A stretch of DNA of 64,000 nt from Nannochloropsis salina CCMP1776 (lineage: Eukaryota; Sar; Eustigmatophyceae; Eustigmatales; Monodopsidaceae): NCBI GenBank assembly GCA_004565275.1, contig SDOX01000007.1, forward strand, positions 508,115-572,114. Reading direction: 5' to 3'. Position numbers and translations under genes: made by a program. The notes beneath the pieces were generated by a model. The model was not told the DNA's origin. It was given only the letters and a program-made list of their open reading frames with translations, and ran no database searches. Of this stretch, positions 10,895 to 22,140 are shown in pieces; within the stretch, counting starts at the first letter, position 1; each line of letters starts with the position of its first letter.

Positions 10895-12486
10895 ATGGTC
10901 CGTTTTCTGCACCTGATCCGCCCCGTGCTCTGCATTGTACCGGAAGTAGCAGCACCTGTCGACCGGAAGATTCCTTTCCGTGAGAAGGTGCTATGGACGG
11001 TAGTGACACTTTTCATCTTCTTGGTCTGTTGTCAAATTCCTATCTACGGGGTGCAGTCAGCGAAGTCGTCTGATCCCTTCTATTGGATGCGGGTCATTCT
11101 GGCTTCCAACAGGTAAGACAAAGGGATAAGACCCTTTCTCTGGTCTTAATTGTGGGCTCGTGCTTCATTTGATCCGAGGGTGTCCCTGTCTGCCTCGAGT
11201 TCCCGGGAGAAAACTCGTGAGACCGAGTCGCTTGCTTTCCTGACCTCTTTCCCTTCGCCCTCGCAAATTTGCCGGATCCCCGCAGAGGAACTCTTATGGA
11301 GTTGGGCATTTCGCCCATTGTCACGTCGGGGCTAGTCATGCAGCTCCTGGCAGGCTCCAGGATCATCGAGGTGAACCAGTCGCTCAAAGAAGACCGGGCT
11401 CTCTTCTCGGGGGCGCAGAAGCTCTTCGGCATCCTGATCACCATCGGCGAGGCCGTCGCCTACGTCTTTTCGGGCATGTACGGGGACCTGAATAGCTTGG
11501 GGTGGGGCAATGCCATTCTCATCATCGCGCAGCTTTTCATTGCCGGTATGATCGTCATCACGCTGGATGAACTCCTTCAGAAGGGCTACGGGTTGGGCTC
11601 CGGCATCTCCCTCTTCATCGCCACCAACATCTGCGAGAACATCATTTGGAAGGCTTTCTCGCCCACCACCATCAACACGGGCCGCGGCACGGAGTTCGAA
11701 GGCGCGATCATCGCCCTCTTCCACCTGCTCATCACCCGCAGCGACAAGATGCGGGCCCTGAAGGAGGCTTTTTACCGGCAGAACTTACCCAACGTCACGA
11801 ACCTCCTCGCGACGGTCCTAGTCTTCATCATTGTCATCTACTTCCAGGGTTGGCGCGTGGACCTCCCGGTCAAGAGCCAGCGCTACCGAGGCCAGCAAGG
11901 GACGTACCCGATCAAGCTCTTCTACACATCAAACATGCCCATCATCCTCCAGACAGCGCTTGTCTCCAATCTCTACTTCCTTTCTCAGCTCTTGCACAAG
12001 CGCTTCTCGGGCAACATCCTCGTCCGCCTCCTGGGCCGCTGGCAAGAGGTGGAAGGCCAACAAGGACAGTCTGTGCCCGTGGGCGGCATCGCTTACTACA
12101 TCTCCCCGCCGCACTCCATGACCGAGATCCTCAGCGACCCCTTCCACGCCGTCTTCTACCTAGCATTCATCCTCTCGTCCTGCGCGCTCTTCTCGAAGAC
12201 CTGGATTGAGGTCTCAGGCTCCTCGGCCAAGGACGTGGCCAAGCAGCTCCGGGACTCCAAGATGGTCATGAAGGGCCACCGAGACTCCGCGCTTGTCCAC
12301 GAGCTCAACCGTTACATCCCCGTGGCTGCCGCCTTCGGAGGCATGTGCATCGGGGCGCTGACGGTTGTGGCGGACTTTCTGGGGGCCATCGGGTCAGGCA
12401 CAGGCATCCTCCTCGCGGTCACGATCATCTACCAGTACTACGAGATGTTCGTCTCTCAAACGGCGAACCCGGACGCAGGCTTTTAA
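10895..12486 (+). CDS. SEC61A: protein translocation channel Sec61 alpha subunit
   Basis: Pore-forming subunit of the ER translocon, which moves nascent secretory proteins across or into the ER membrane. Exon 1 is 10895-11112 and exon 2 is 11286-12486, joined at an AG|A arginine codon (donor GTAAGA, acceptor CCGCAG), giving 472 residues, the normal family length. The start [18 protein letters not shown] is followed by the plug-region signature [27 protein letters not shown], then [18 protein letters not shown]. Ten hydrophobic segments are expected and visible. The C-terminal half keeps the loop [20 protein letters not shown], which in this family binds ribosomes, and ends [14 protein letters not shown]. 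The family match is unambiguous along the whole length. Confidence 0.97.
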
Positions 12487-13627
12487 GGGATCAATTGGAA
12501 TGAAAGGAAAAGTGCTTTGCGACCGTAAGTCTCGGCGACATTTTTAGGAGGTTGCCGGGAAAGCGGACGGGGGAGGGACGGTGGAATAGGAAGGAAAGTA
12601 AAAGGAAAGGGGCGCGGGAGTTGGAGAGTCCCACGCTCATAACAGCGTGTGGGAGATGAAGATATCGCCACTAGAGAAGGAGATGAGAAGTAGATGGTTG
12701 AATATATCAGAGGGAAGCATAGGAATGGCGGATCGGAGAATAAAAAAGGTTTGAACAGCTCTAACTGCCATGCAGAGAAGAAAACAGAAACATCTTGGAA
12801 GGTCATATTGCCTTGGCCCGCAACGTCTACCAACTTGTTTTTATTCCTCCCTTTTTTCTCGCGCTTGTACGGCCAAAGTACATTCAAAAGACTGAAGACT
12901 TGCATGGGTCATCGGTCTCCAAGCCAGCCTTTCTGGTATCTTGAATGCGGCATCGGGGGCGCCTCGCTTCCTCTCAAATCGTCCATACGAACTAAACCTA
13001 GATGCGTATACTTCCTTCGCACGGCCTGTCCCGACGTACATGTGACATACATTTACCTGTTTCTCAAAAGGCATTCCATGGGTCACTCGTTCCCAGGCCC
13101 AAACAAACTTTCCCCCATGGCGGCTTTCTGCGTGCATCCCATCTCCAGATTTGAGAAGACGCAAGACCTGATCGTCTTCGCTTGCGTTAAGACAACCTCG
13201 CCACTTTCTCTTCTTTTCTCTGTCCTGCACAGTCGCAGTCGCCCCAGCGCCCCTGAGGCCCCGTATCGCGCATTTGTAAGATTTCACAAAGTCGCCAGTT
13301 TTCTGTGTGGTTGAGCGCCTTCTTATTGTTGCCCCCGTGTTGGATGGCATCATACCCACAGTACGCTCACACACACAAAAGCAGCGACGACACATGCCGT
13401 CAAACAATATTTCCGGAGATCAAACGTACTTTCAGCAACATTAAGTCGCAACCTGACGTTCCTACCGATCACCATTCCGGTGATAATTTCCAAAGAGATC
13501 CTGCGCCAAAACCTGTCTGATTTACATTCATGCAAGGCTTCGTCGTACTTTTTCGGCTTCGACTCTCCCAAACCACCACCCATTTCCTTTCCTGCTCCAT
13601 AGTGCACACTAGCCAAGGCGTGCCTCA
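12487..13627. other. convergent intergenic region, no confident gene
   Basis: About 1.14 kb between the SEC61A stop and the ABCG stop. It contains a 206-codon frame on + (12694-13314) and a 188-codon frame on - (12841-13407) that overlap each other. Neither has a recognisable domain. Likely 3' UTRs. Confidence 0.4.
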
Positions 13628-15863
13628 TCACTGAACTTTGCTGAAAAATTTCACCCGAACCCATAAGACGCCCATGGCAGCCACTCGATACAATATCGAC
13701 AGCGAGACCAGGGCGATCAGGAACCCTGGGAAATCGGAGTGCTTTATCTGTAAAAAATCAATGAGGAAAGAGCGTGCGGGCCCGTCTATGTGCCCCACTT
13801 GATTGAGTACCATGAGGGCAAAGCTGTAATTCATGACCGAGATGTCCTGTATCCATCTTAGGCTTGGAGGTACCGAATTCCTTTCGTAGAGCATCCCAGA
13901 GAAAAGGATCATGGGCGTAATGAAGAGGGGCAAGATTGATAGACCCACGACAGGGTTGGCCGAAAAAGATGACGCCAGGTAGCCAATCGATTGTGCCGCG
14001 AAATTGACGATGAAAAACAAGAGGCAATACCATCCAAAAGCCACGGCGCTCGGCGCGAGACCGACCATAAAGTAGGGCAGAATACCCATGATCATAAATG
14101 CCAAGGACGGGGGCTCACTGGCCAGCGTGCGACCGAGAAAGTATCCCAGGGGAGAGTTGACGCCCGCGTAGTACTCGCGCATGAGAATGGCGAAGTCGAA
14201 GGGGAAGTTCATGCACACGGCGATGGAGGAAGCGATCAGGAGGGTGACAAGGAGGGAGAAGAGGTAGCCGGCAGGTGTTACGGCCGTTGTCGTGGGGAAT
14301 TTGTTGAAAGTAGAGGACGCCGAAGACGAGGCCGAGGGCCGTATTCATGAGCACCGCCACCGCCAGCCCCACGTACTCCCTCCGCTGAGAGAGCCACGAC
14401 CGCCACAGATTCGTCCTAAAGGAGACGGCCCAGTCGGAGGCGCCCGGCCCCTGCACCCCCACCACCTCCTTGTGCCTGTTGTCCACCCCTAGGGGCGCCA
14501 CGTCGCGCGCGAACGTCGATTTACATGCAGCCACCAATTTCCCGCTGGAGGTGGACTCCACCAGCAGAGAGCCACTTACGTTGCCTGGTGAGGCCAGTTC
14601 CTGCCCGCCCACCCCACCGGGTGCCCCCGCCTGCCCTGCGATCACTTTCGCCGATGCCAGCTCCAGAATAAAGTCTGCTGGGTTGAAATATGAAGGACAC
14701 CTATAACCTAGACCTTCCAGGAAAAGAAGCAGCTTGTCGCGCGGGCCCCAGTAGGCGAGCTCGCCGTGGCTGGTCAGGAGGGTCACATGGGAGACAAGCG
14801 TGAAGACGCGGGAAGAGGGAGTGTGGATGGCTGCGATAACTAGGCGCCGGGGGGCCTGGACCGCGATGTTTTTAAGCAGGAGGCAGACGAGTTCTCCCAT
14901 GACCGAGTCCAGCCCCGACGTGGGCTCGTCCAACAACAAAATCCGCGGATTTCCCAAGAGCTCCGAGGCGATGTTCAGGCGCTTCCGCTCCCCCCCCGAT
15001 ATACCGGCGACTAGGTACAAATCTCCGCCCCCAATCTTCTGATCACCCACTTTCGTCAGATCCACCTCCTCCATCACGGCCTCGACGCGGGCGACGCATT
15101 CCTCCAGGGATTTGTGCCGGCTCAGATGGTTCAGCGCGTGGAAGACCAGGTGCTCCCGCACGGTCAGGTGCGGAAAGAAGAGTTCCTTCTGGTGCACGTA
15201 GCCTGTGTGGGCGAAATAGGCCCCTGTCAATGCTTTACCGTTCAGGGTAAGACTGCCCTCGAAGTCTCGCGTCCGCAAGGCCAGACACTGTAGGAGGCTG
15301 GTCTTGCCGCACCCCGATGGTCCCATGACGGCGTTGAACGACCCGTTTTCCGCCCGGCCCGCGATGCTGCGGAGAACTGTGAGACTTTTTCGCTTCTTGA
15401 GCTTGATCTCATACTTTGAAATGTTCCACTCAAGCACCACTCGGGCGCATGTGCCAACGCTTTCTCTGTCGTCCACACTCAGCCTCCCGTTCTCGGTCTT
15501 AACGTCCTTCGGCTGGATAGGTAGAGGGAAGGCGATGTCCACAGTCAAAAGAAGGAAAAGGATACCGGCAAGATTAGGCATCAAGCAGACCATAAAGCAG
15601 CAAGGCACGTGCAAAGGGTGCAATCCACGGGTTGTTCAGAATTTTCCTACCGGCTGGAAATACTACCTTCCCTCCTATCATTACCCTTCACTTCTCTCCT
15701 TCCCGTCTTGAATCCTCACCTTGACAGAAGCCGAGGAAGCCAGATTTTGAGACAGTCCTGCGCTATGCAAGGTGGACGTGGTTGTTTCCTCGTCACCAGT
15801 CTCCAGGTCTGTGTCTGTGACAATATTGGCCTCCAGCTTTCCGAGATCGATGGAATCGACCAT
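13628..15863 (-). CDS. ABC transporter G family half-transporter, with an apparent one-base frame break
   Basis: ABCG/White-type exporter: one nucleotide-binding domain followed by six membrane helices, working as a dimer; substrates are usually lipids, sterols or pigments. Exon 1 is 15863-15720 (ATG in ccATGG) and exon 2 runs from 15512 (donor AAG|GTGAGG, acceptor TATCCAG). The ATPase part shows Walker A GPSGCGKTS, signature ISGGERKR and Walker B ILLLDEPTSGLD. A glycine- and serine-rich linker follows, then the transmembrane part starting near AVLMNTALGLVFGVLYF. After QQIP the frame shifts: the remaining helices (PAGYLFSLLVTLLIASS onward to FFSKVQ and stop) are in another frame, exactly one base off, at a run of four Gs on + at 14294-14297. 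There is no room or signal for an intron. With one base fewer the product would be about 675 residues, the normal length. A sequence error, a recent pseudogene or recoding could each explain it. Confidence 0.85.
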
Positions 15864-16776
15864 GGAGACGAAAGTCTCAAGCGAAAAGGGCACTCACAAA
15901 TCACGAAAGGCCAGCCAAGCGTAGAATGATTCCCTTTGTTACTCTGGCCCTGCTTTGTACAAGATGAAGGTCAATTCAATCCAGAAATATGCTCAACGAG
16001 TCGTCAAGGCACAAGGATGTGCGGACACCGTCATCACAACCTGTCTCCTGAACGACTCTAGCCAGCAGAGACCTCCACCAGTGTTTGGTGTGCACTTTAC
16101 CACGCACACCAAACGAAAGAGCTGAGACAACAATGCACACCATCTCTGTACTGTCAACACATGCTTGTCTTGTAGGCAGAGCTCCTCGACCATGTTCATG
16201 TGAAACTTTCGCCGGCCATCGCGTTTGGTCTGCGGAGACCGACGTGTGAGACGTGACTGAAAAATTGAGTTCCTCTCGTCGTGTGCGGCTCATCTTGTTT
16301 TAAAAAAAACAAATGTAATACCGCCTCTTGCGCCCTACATACACGACGGTGGGCTGGCAAGATTTGCCTTAAACAAAGCAATTTGTTCGATCACAGAAGC
16401 CGTGGAGAAAGCATTAATTTTCTCGATCTTATTTCGGTTTCTTTTCGTGTTATCCTTGCCTCTGCCTTCCATGACGGGCGCTACGAAGGCTTAATTAAGC
16501 GTAGCCGCTTGACAGGACACAGGTGCGGGGAATTATCGATTGTAGATATTGAATCTTTGATCGGCTCCTTTCATCCCGGCTTTCAGAAACAAGGAATAGG
16601 TCGCAGAATTTCAATAATGATAATGACACATACGTCTTTTGGTGCGGACGATTTCTGAAAACCTGTCTCTATCTTGGGAGCGGTCACGTGCCTGTTTTTC
16701 TCACATTGGACGGCAGTTGGACTTGCCATCGTTTCCACCCAGTTTAAAAGCGGTGCTTTGGTTCAATGTCAACCGT
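15864..16776. other. intergenic region upstream of ABCG and downstream of UGDH
   Basis: About 910 bp with no convincing gene on either strand. It should hold the ABCG promoter and the UGDH 3' UTR. It contains one perfect inverted repeat, listed separately. Confidence 0.4.
16083..16114. repeat. perfect 11-bp inverted repeat with 10-nt spacer
   Basis: The arms GTTTGGTGTGC (16083-16093) and GCACACCAAAC (16104-16114) are exact reverse complements around a 10-base spacer. It lies between genes, about 220 bp upstream of the ABCG start. It could bind a dimeric regulator or form a hairpin; nothing in the sequence decides between these. Confidence 0.55.
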
Positions 16777-18571
16777 CTACCACTCCTTGCGCCGGGGCTT
16801 CCCGATGGCGTAATGCTCGAAGCCAATCTGGCCTAGCTTGGCCTGATCCAAGATGTTACGTCCATCAAAGATGAAAGCCGGCTTCGCCATTGAGTCGTAG
16901 ATGCGCTGATAATCATAATTCTTGAACTCGTCCCACTCGGTTAGGATGGCTATGGCATGGGCCCCCTTCGCCGCCTCGTACGGGCATTCGGCGGTGATCA
17001 CGAGCTCGTTCAGACCTGGCACGGTCTTCTCCGTCGTCCCCGTGCTGTACTCAAATTCCAGCATCATCTGCTCCCGCGTCACCTTAGGATCGAAGACGTG
17101 GAGCCGTGCGCGCTCCTCCAGGAGATTCCTGCAAACAAAGACTGAAGCCGTCTCCCGAGTGTCCCCTGTGTCCTTCTTGAAGGCGAATCCAAAAATGGCG
17201 ATCCTCTTGCCCGTCACGGTGTTGAACATGCGACTTACGATCAAAGACGAGAAGCGGGACTTCTGGTAGTCGTTCATCTTGATGACCTGGAAGGACGGGC
17301 GCGGTCAGGAATGAGCGGGCTGTGAGCATAAGCACACCCCACCCCCACACCCCAAATTGTGCGCTTCCGCTGCTCCGTTTAGCCTACCTGATTCCAATAC
17401 TCTGCCACCTCCTCCAGCCCGAAACTCTCACACAAGTAGACCAGATTCAAGATGTCTTTCTGGAAGCAGGAGCCCCCAAAGCCGACTGAGGCCTGGAGAA
17501 ACTTGGACCCAATCCGGTGGTCGGAGCCGATGGCCCGCGCCACCTCCGAGACATCCGCGTCCGTGGCCTCGCACAAGGCGGAGATGGAGTTGATGGAGGA
17601 GACGCGCTGGGCCAAGAAGGCGTTGGCCACTAGCTTGGAAAGCTCCGAGGACCAGAGGTTCGTGGTCAGGATCCGCTCCCGGGGCACCCAGTGAGCGTAC
17701 ACCTTCACCAGCTTCTCGATGGCGGCCAGCCCGTCCGGTGTCTGCTCCCCCCCGATCAAGACCCGCCCGGGGTCCATCAAGTCATCGATGGCGGTTCCCT
17801 CCGCCAGGAACTCCGGGTTGGAGAGTACCTGGAACTTGATGCCCTTGTCGTTGGTGGCCAGGACGCGGCGGACGGCGTCCGCGGTCCGGACGGGCACTGT
17901 CGATTTCTCCACCACAATCTTGGAAGAGGTCGAGACCTCGGCGATCTTCCGGGCGCATAGCTCGCAGTTTTTTACGTTTGCGGCGCGTCCGGCTCCGATA
18001 CCCTAGGGTTGGATGTAAGCCACGGGAATGAAATCAATTGGAGCACGTGGTATACAACACGTTGTCGCCGTCACAGGTGGACATTGAGTTCAGTGTTTGT
18101 CCCAAGACGTTTGGCAGGAAATCCTCACGACCATGTCGTCCCAGGGCTTTCTCGAAGATGGCACGTACCGTGAGTTTAGTTGGAGTGTTGACCGAGACAA
18201 AAATCAAGTCCGCGGCAGCAACCTCTGCGTCGATGTCGACGGAGAAGAAGAGGTTCTTGCCCCTCGTCTCCTCGACCACCTCCTGCAGGCCCGGCTCGTA
18301 GATGGGGAGGTCCTTCGAATTCCACGCGTCAATTTGGGAAGTGGAAATGTCCACCACAGCCACGCGGATACGCGGACATTTTTTAGCGATGACGGCCATC
18401 GTTGGTCCACCCACATAGCCTACCATTCGATGTCAATCAAAACGTAAGGAGATGGATTGTATTTTGAAAAGAATACGGTGGTAGCAAAGCCCATGTAAGC
18501 ATGCATTTACGACAGGAACCTCCGCACTTACCGGCTCCCATACAAACAACACGAAGTTCCCAATCTCCCAT
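16777..18571 (-). CDS. UGDH: UDP-glucose 6-dehydrogenase
   Basis: Cytosolic enzyme that oxidises UDP-glucose to UDP-glucuronate with two NAD+, supplying precursors for uronic-acid wall and mucilage polysaccharides. Four exons: 18571-18532, 18419-18169, 18002-17388 and 17286-16777; all junctions are GT-AG and in phase, giving 458 residues. The Rossmann motif [14 protein letters not shown] is split by intron 1. Others seen are [35 protein letters not shown], the catalytic-cysteine motif [14 protein letters not shown], and [14 protein letters not shown] of the C-terminal domain. The end IGKPRRKEW is close to the usual terminus, slightly shorter than animal forms. It shares its strand with ABCG but there is no sign of co-transcription. 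Confidence 0.96.
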
Positions 18572-19303
18572 GCTATCTGAATCCAAAATCTACCCGCTTG
18601 TCTGTCCATTTTTTGTGTGAAGGCGTGGATGAGTTTGTTGAATCGTGTTGTTGCGTTTGTGAGTTCAAAGACAGAGTGTGCAGCGACAAATGGACAGATG
18701 ATTCATACAACATCAGGGCCATGAACGAAGGATCATCATGAAACATTTAAATTACAGGAGAAATGATGTAAAGCCGTTTGTTTTAGTGTCGGAAACGTGT
18801 TAATGCATTTCGCGTCAACACGCCATGGGCGGGGTCAGAAGGAAGACCAGAAGTATGGATCTCTCTCCATCCAGGCTAGTGCTTGGGGCTTGCCGTCGAG
18901 AGCGGGACGGTACGTTTCTCAGGGATGCGCTCAATTTACCACTACACACGTCACGCCTCCCGCGCTAAAATGCACGTCGCGTACGAGGCAAGAGAGGCCC
19001 GAGAGCCCTCCACGTTTCGGAAGACGTACGCTGTTGAGGTGGTGGGCGACTGCCAGCCTCCGGTCCGGGCGTTTCGAGCCGTTTCGTTCCCTGCCTTTCG
19101 AGCCGCCCGTCCGCAGTCTGAGCGCGGCCTGCGAGCTACCAGGGGCCAATTATGTCCCCCGTGGGCTACAAGGTTGTGAGCTGTTGACTCTTATGTATAT
19201 CTTAGGATGAGTTGGTAAGTGGATGCTCATGCCGTTACCTGTCCTTCGCTTCGATCTGAACAGGCTTTCTGAAGGGGGAAACGTGTCTTGATCGCGTTCT
19301 TCG
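18572..19303. promoter_or_regulatory. divergent intergenic region between UGDH and the sulfotransferase-fucosyltransferase gene
   Basis: About 730 bp separate the two outward-facing starts. It contains a short frame on + (18797-19210) without protein character. Both promoters are expected here. Shared control would be of interest because UGDH feeds glycan synthesis and the neighbour looks like a glycan-modifying enzyme. Confidence 0.35.
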
Positions 19304-21718
19304 ATGGAGAGAGCAAGGAGGGGTGGCGGCCAAGGGGGCTTTGGCGTTGCTAGCATGCGCATGACCACAGTGTCACGTATGACCATATTCTTCGGTGTAG
19401 TGTTGTTGGTGGAACTGGTTACGCTGGTTTGTATCAAACACTCGACACTCCCCCGGGATCCTGCGCCGGATACAGGGCACATGTTCGCACACGCGCCTGT
19501 ATCACAGAAAGAAGGTCTTCCACGCTCACAGGAAGAGAGACGTGAGACCATGGCGATAAACGAAACACTCCCCTACGAACCTCCACGGTTACCGAGTCCC
19601 TTGACCGTTGCATGTCTTTCCTCCCAGCGCACGGTGTCCACCACGGCCTTCAATCTGGTTCGTATCCTCATGGAACGTGTGGATGCAAATTCTATAAGCG
19701 GTTGGGAACACGACGTAGTCGGCTCTCGGCCTAACGAACGCCTGGAAGATATCCTTCCGAAGGTGCATGGAAAAGTAAGCACGGTCTACAAGTCCCACGC
19801 GGGCGAAGCCGAGCATCACCAGCACGCCGACTTCGTAGTGGTCACCTACCGAGACCCGTACGAGATAATGTGCAGCATGGGGCGCATGTTCCAGCCCAAA
19901 ATTTTCAGGAGCGAACACAAAGCCGTGGGGAAATGTCGTAAGATGGCAAGAAACGAGGCCGGGATCAAGGACTGGGCGGGCAGGGAGGGAACACGGTCCC
20001 TGCACATCAACTCCGACGTCTTGAAAAGCGCGGAAGGGATGACGGAGGTAGTGAGGCTGCTAATGGAAAAGTGGGGTGTACAAGGAGGCAGCCTGGACCC
20101 CCGAAGCATCACCAGGGAGGTGATGGACCTAGAGTCTCCGCCCGAAGGCGTCTTTTCGGTTGCCAATCCCCGGAGTGAGCTGCACCCCCACCACATCACA
20201 GGGTCGGGGGACACGGAGGGCGACTGCGACGTCTTGAAAGAGGTGCTCGCGCAAGACCAAGTTTGCCGTGCCTGGCACGACACCTATGCGGCCATGTTCC
20301 CGGAGGGCAGCCCCTCCATATTGGATGAAAGGTCGGCTCAAGCCGCCGTGGAGGAAGCGAGGCGCACTCTGGAGAGCGGCGGCTTACAGATCCATAATGG
20401 GGATACAGGGAACGCACGGCCGAGCCACAACGCCAAAAGAGAGCACCTGGCTTCAAGAGAAGCTAGAAGCCACATAAGAAGGCACCAACATGGTCGCGGG
20501 GCGTGGGAGGCGGAGGACAGGAGCGGGACTGGCGGGCCAGACAAGGAGAGCCACAGCCAAATGTCTGCTGGCGAGGACGCTTACATGGACGTTCATGCCT
20601 CCTCTGAGACGGCCTTTCCCTCCGACAAGTACTTCTTCTGCCTTCTCAACGGCGGACTGAATGATATCACCGTCGAGATGTGGAAGTGCATCGAGTTCGC
20701 CCGGACGACCCAGAGAGTTCTTGTTCTCGCGCACGAGAACTACAACCCAGTGGCCGCCCCGTGGACGCCCTACTTCACTCTGGAGGCCATCCCTGGCCTG
20801 AGGACCATGACTCCTTACCAGGCGGCCACCGCCATCAACCACCGGGGGAGGGCCGTCAGCGTCTTCCCCTCGCGCCTCCAGCACCACCTCGACCCCTTGC
20901 TTGGCCCCAAGCCCGCACAGGGGGACTCCCCCGAAGGTCTGGATCCCCGACAGCCCTTTCCTTTCAAATTCGAGAAGCTCAAGCACCTCAAGTTCCGCTT
21001 CGAGAACACCTACCACCAGGACGTGGTCGTTTTTCACCGGCAGGGCAACGTGGGCTCCGGCGTAGTCGCGCTACGACACATAAAATTTGCCGAGAGTATT
21101 CGAAGCACGTTTCTTAAACGTTGGTCGAAGCTGGAGAAGCCCTACGTGGCCCTGCACCTGCGGCGGACTGACAAAAGCTGCAGCGACGAGAAAATGGAAC
21201 GATTGCTTCAGGTCCTACACCGGATGGGAACTTCAGACTTTTGGCCAGAGGGACCCATATACGTGGCCAGTGACCATCCAGAATTGCCCGAGGACTTTCG
21301 AGAAGAGCTGGAGGAGAGGCAAAAGCGGCAGGTGGTATCTTTTACATATCATCCGCCGGTGCACGAGCAACGAAATGCCTTGCATGAGGATCCTGATGAG
21401 CAAAAGATGAAGGAGACGCGTCGCCATAGTTTGGGTATAGAAGGCCTTCACTTACATGATGACTTGAGCCCCAAGGAGAAGCATCAGACGAACATAGATG
21501 CTTTTGTAGATTTGTTGTTACTCGCCATGTCTGAAGAGCTCCTTACCTCGTGCGGAGGCTACAGCCATTTGGCAAGGGAGCTGCATCAAAATCAAGACGT
21601 TGTCTTTTCAGTCCTTGGTTTGCCAGCACCAGGACCAAACGATGACCTAGATATGCTTTTGGAAGCCGCTGCAGCTGCGAGAGTTGAACCAATAAAAGGA
21701 AAGCTAGCGGCGGAGTAA
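19304..21718 (+). CDS. type II membrane protein: sulfotransferase-like domain fused to a fucosyltransferase-like domain
   Basis: A single intronless frame of 804 residues. Residues 1-25 are basic and 26-45 form one hydrophobic anchor, the layout of Golgi type II glycan enzymes. Domain 1 (about 100-335) opens with SSQRTVSTTAF, like the 5'-PAPS loop of sulfotransferases, and VVTYRDPYEIMCSMGR resembles their 3'-phosphate-binding strand and helix. A polar linker rich in R, H and G (about 340-435) follows. Domain 2 (about 440-800) has VALHLRRTDKSCSDE, matching the HxRRxDK donor-binding motif of NodZ/FUT8-type (GT23) and related fucosyltransferases. A late segment, DAFVDLLLLAMSEELLTSCG, corresponds to their conserved C-terminal nucleotide-binding region. 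The inferred job is sulfation plus fucosylation of a Golgi glycan. Domain 1 is less certain than domain 2, and either could be inactive or have another acceptor or donor. Confidence 0.75.
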   Translation: MERARRGGGQGGFGVASMRMTTVSRMTIFFGVVLLVELVTLVCIKHSTLPRDPAPDTGHMFAHAPVSQKEGLPRSQEERRETMAINETLPYEPPRLPSPLTVACLSSQRTVSTTAFNLVRILMERVDANSISGWEHDVVGSRPNERLEDILPKVHGKVSTVYKSHAGEAEHHQHADFVVVTYRDPYEIMCSMGRMFQPKIFRSEHKAVGKCRKMARNEAGIKDWAGREGTRSLHINSDVLKSAEGMTEVVRLLMEKWGVQGGSLDPRSITREVMDLESPPEGVFSVANPRSELHPHHITGSGDTEGDCDVLKEVLAQDQVCRAWHDTYAAMFPEGSPSILDERSAQAAVEEARRTLESGGLQIHNGDTGNARPSHNAKREHLASREARSHIRRHQHGRGAWEAEDRSGTGGPDKESHSQMSAGEDAYMDVHASSETAFPSDKYFFCLLNGGLNDITVEMWKCIEFARTTQRVLVLAHENYNPVAAPWTPYFTLEAIPGLRTMTPYQAATAINHRGRAVSVFPSRLQHHLDPLLGPKPAQGDSPEGLDPRQPFPFKFEKLKHLKFRFENTYHQDVVVFHRQGNVGSGVVALRHIKFAESIRSTFLKRWSKLEKPYVALHLRRTDKSCSDEKMERLLQVLHRMGTSDFWPEGPIYVASDHPELPEDFREELEERQKRQVVSFTYHPPVHEQRNALHEDPDEQKMKETRRHSLGIEGLHLHDDLSPKEKHQTNIDAFVDLLLLAMSEELLTSCGGYSHLARELHQNQDVVFSVLGLPAPGPNDDLDMLLEAAAAARVEPIKGKLAAE

Positions 21719-22020
21719 ATAGTTAGGGAAATTCATGCGATGGCCAGGTTTGATAGAACTCAAATAAAAAAATAAGTACAAGAATGGATAAACTTTCTTC
21801 ATGCCGGCAGAGATGTCTTCTTCCGCGAACAAGAAGAGCGCTGACAACGTGCTGATACTCAGTTTCACAGCTTTCTTCGTGATGCAGGGCAACCACCACT
21901 CTATGCCTGGTGCTGTCCCTCGCCCTGGAGGATGGAGGGTCCAGCGAGGCTTCTGGAAAGCCGTGGGGTCTCCGAGTCACTCTTCCGTTCACTTGCGAGT
22001 GCGCCATGCCCCCTGAACAA

Positions 22021-22028
22021 TGACGTCA
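22021..22028. promoter_or_regulatory. TGACGTCA palindrome, possible bZIP/CRE site
   Basis: An exact 8-bp cAMP-response-element-type palindrome about 250 bp upstream of the HSP60 start. bZIP factors are known to bind this core in many eukaryotes. An 8-mer can occur by chance, so function is only suggested by its position. Confidence 0.3.
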
Positions 22029-22132
22029 ATACTGAATTCTTGGGCAGTTTGCAATGAGCACGACTCCTGAAGTATGTAGGGTTGCGAAGGCTCTTGTTGT
22101 CATCTTAGACTAGAAGATACTCCCGGTCCCAG

Positions 22133-22140
22133 GAAGCTTC
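22133..22140. promoter_or_regulatory. possible minimal heat-shock element GAAGCTTC
   Basis: This fits GAAnnTTC, two inverted units of the HSF consensus, about 140 bp upstream of the mitochondrial chaperonin start. A third unit is not present in register on either side, so it would be a weak site. Confidence 0.3.

Noticed and set aside
12694-13407. Long overlapping frames on both strands (206 codons on +, 188 codons on -)
   Set aside because: They occupy the same DNA in opposite directions in a convergent 3' region, show no domain or splice signals, and have unremarkable composition; most likely chance.
15513-15623. Hydrophobic leader of ABCG read from 15623
   Set aside because: The stretch is pyrimidine-rich and ends TATCCAG, fitting the 3' end of an intron; the exon at 15863-15720 supplies a proper ATG and joins in phase.
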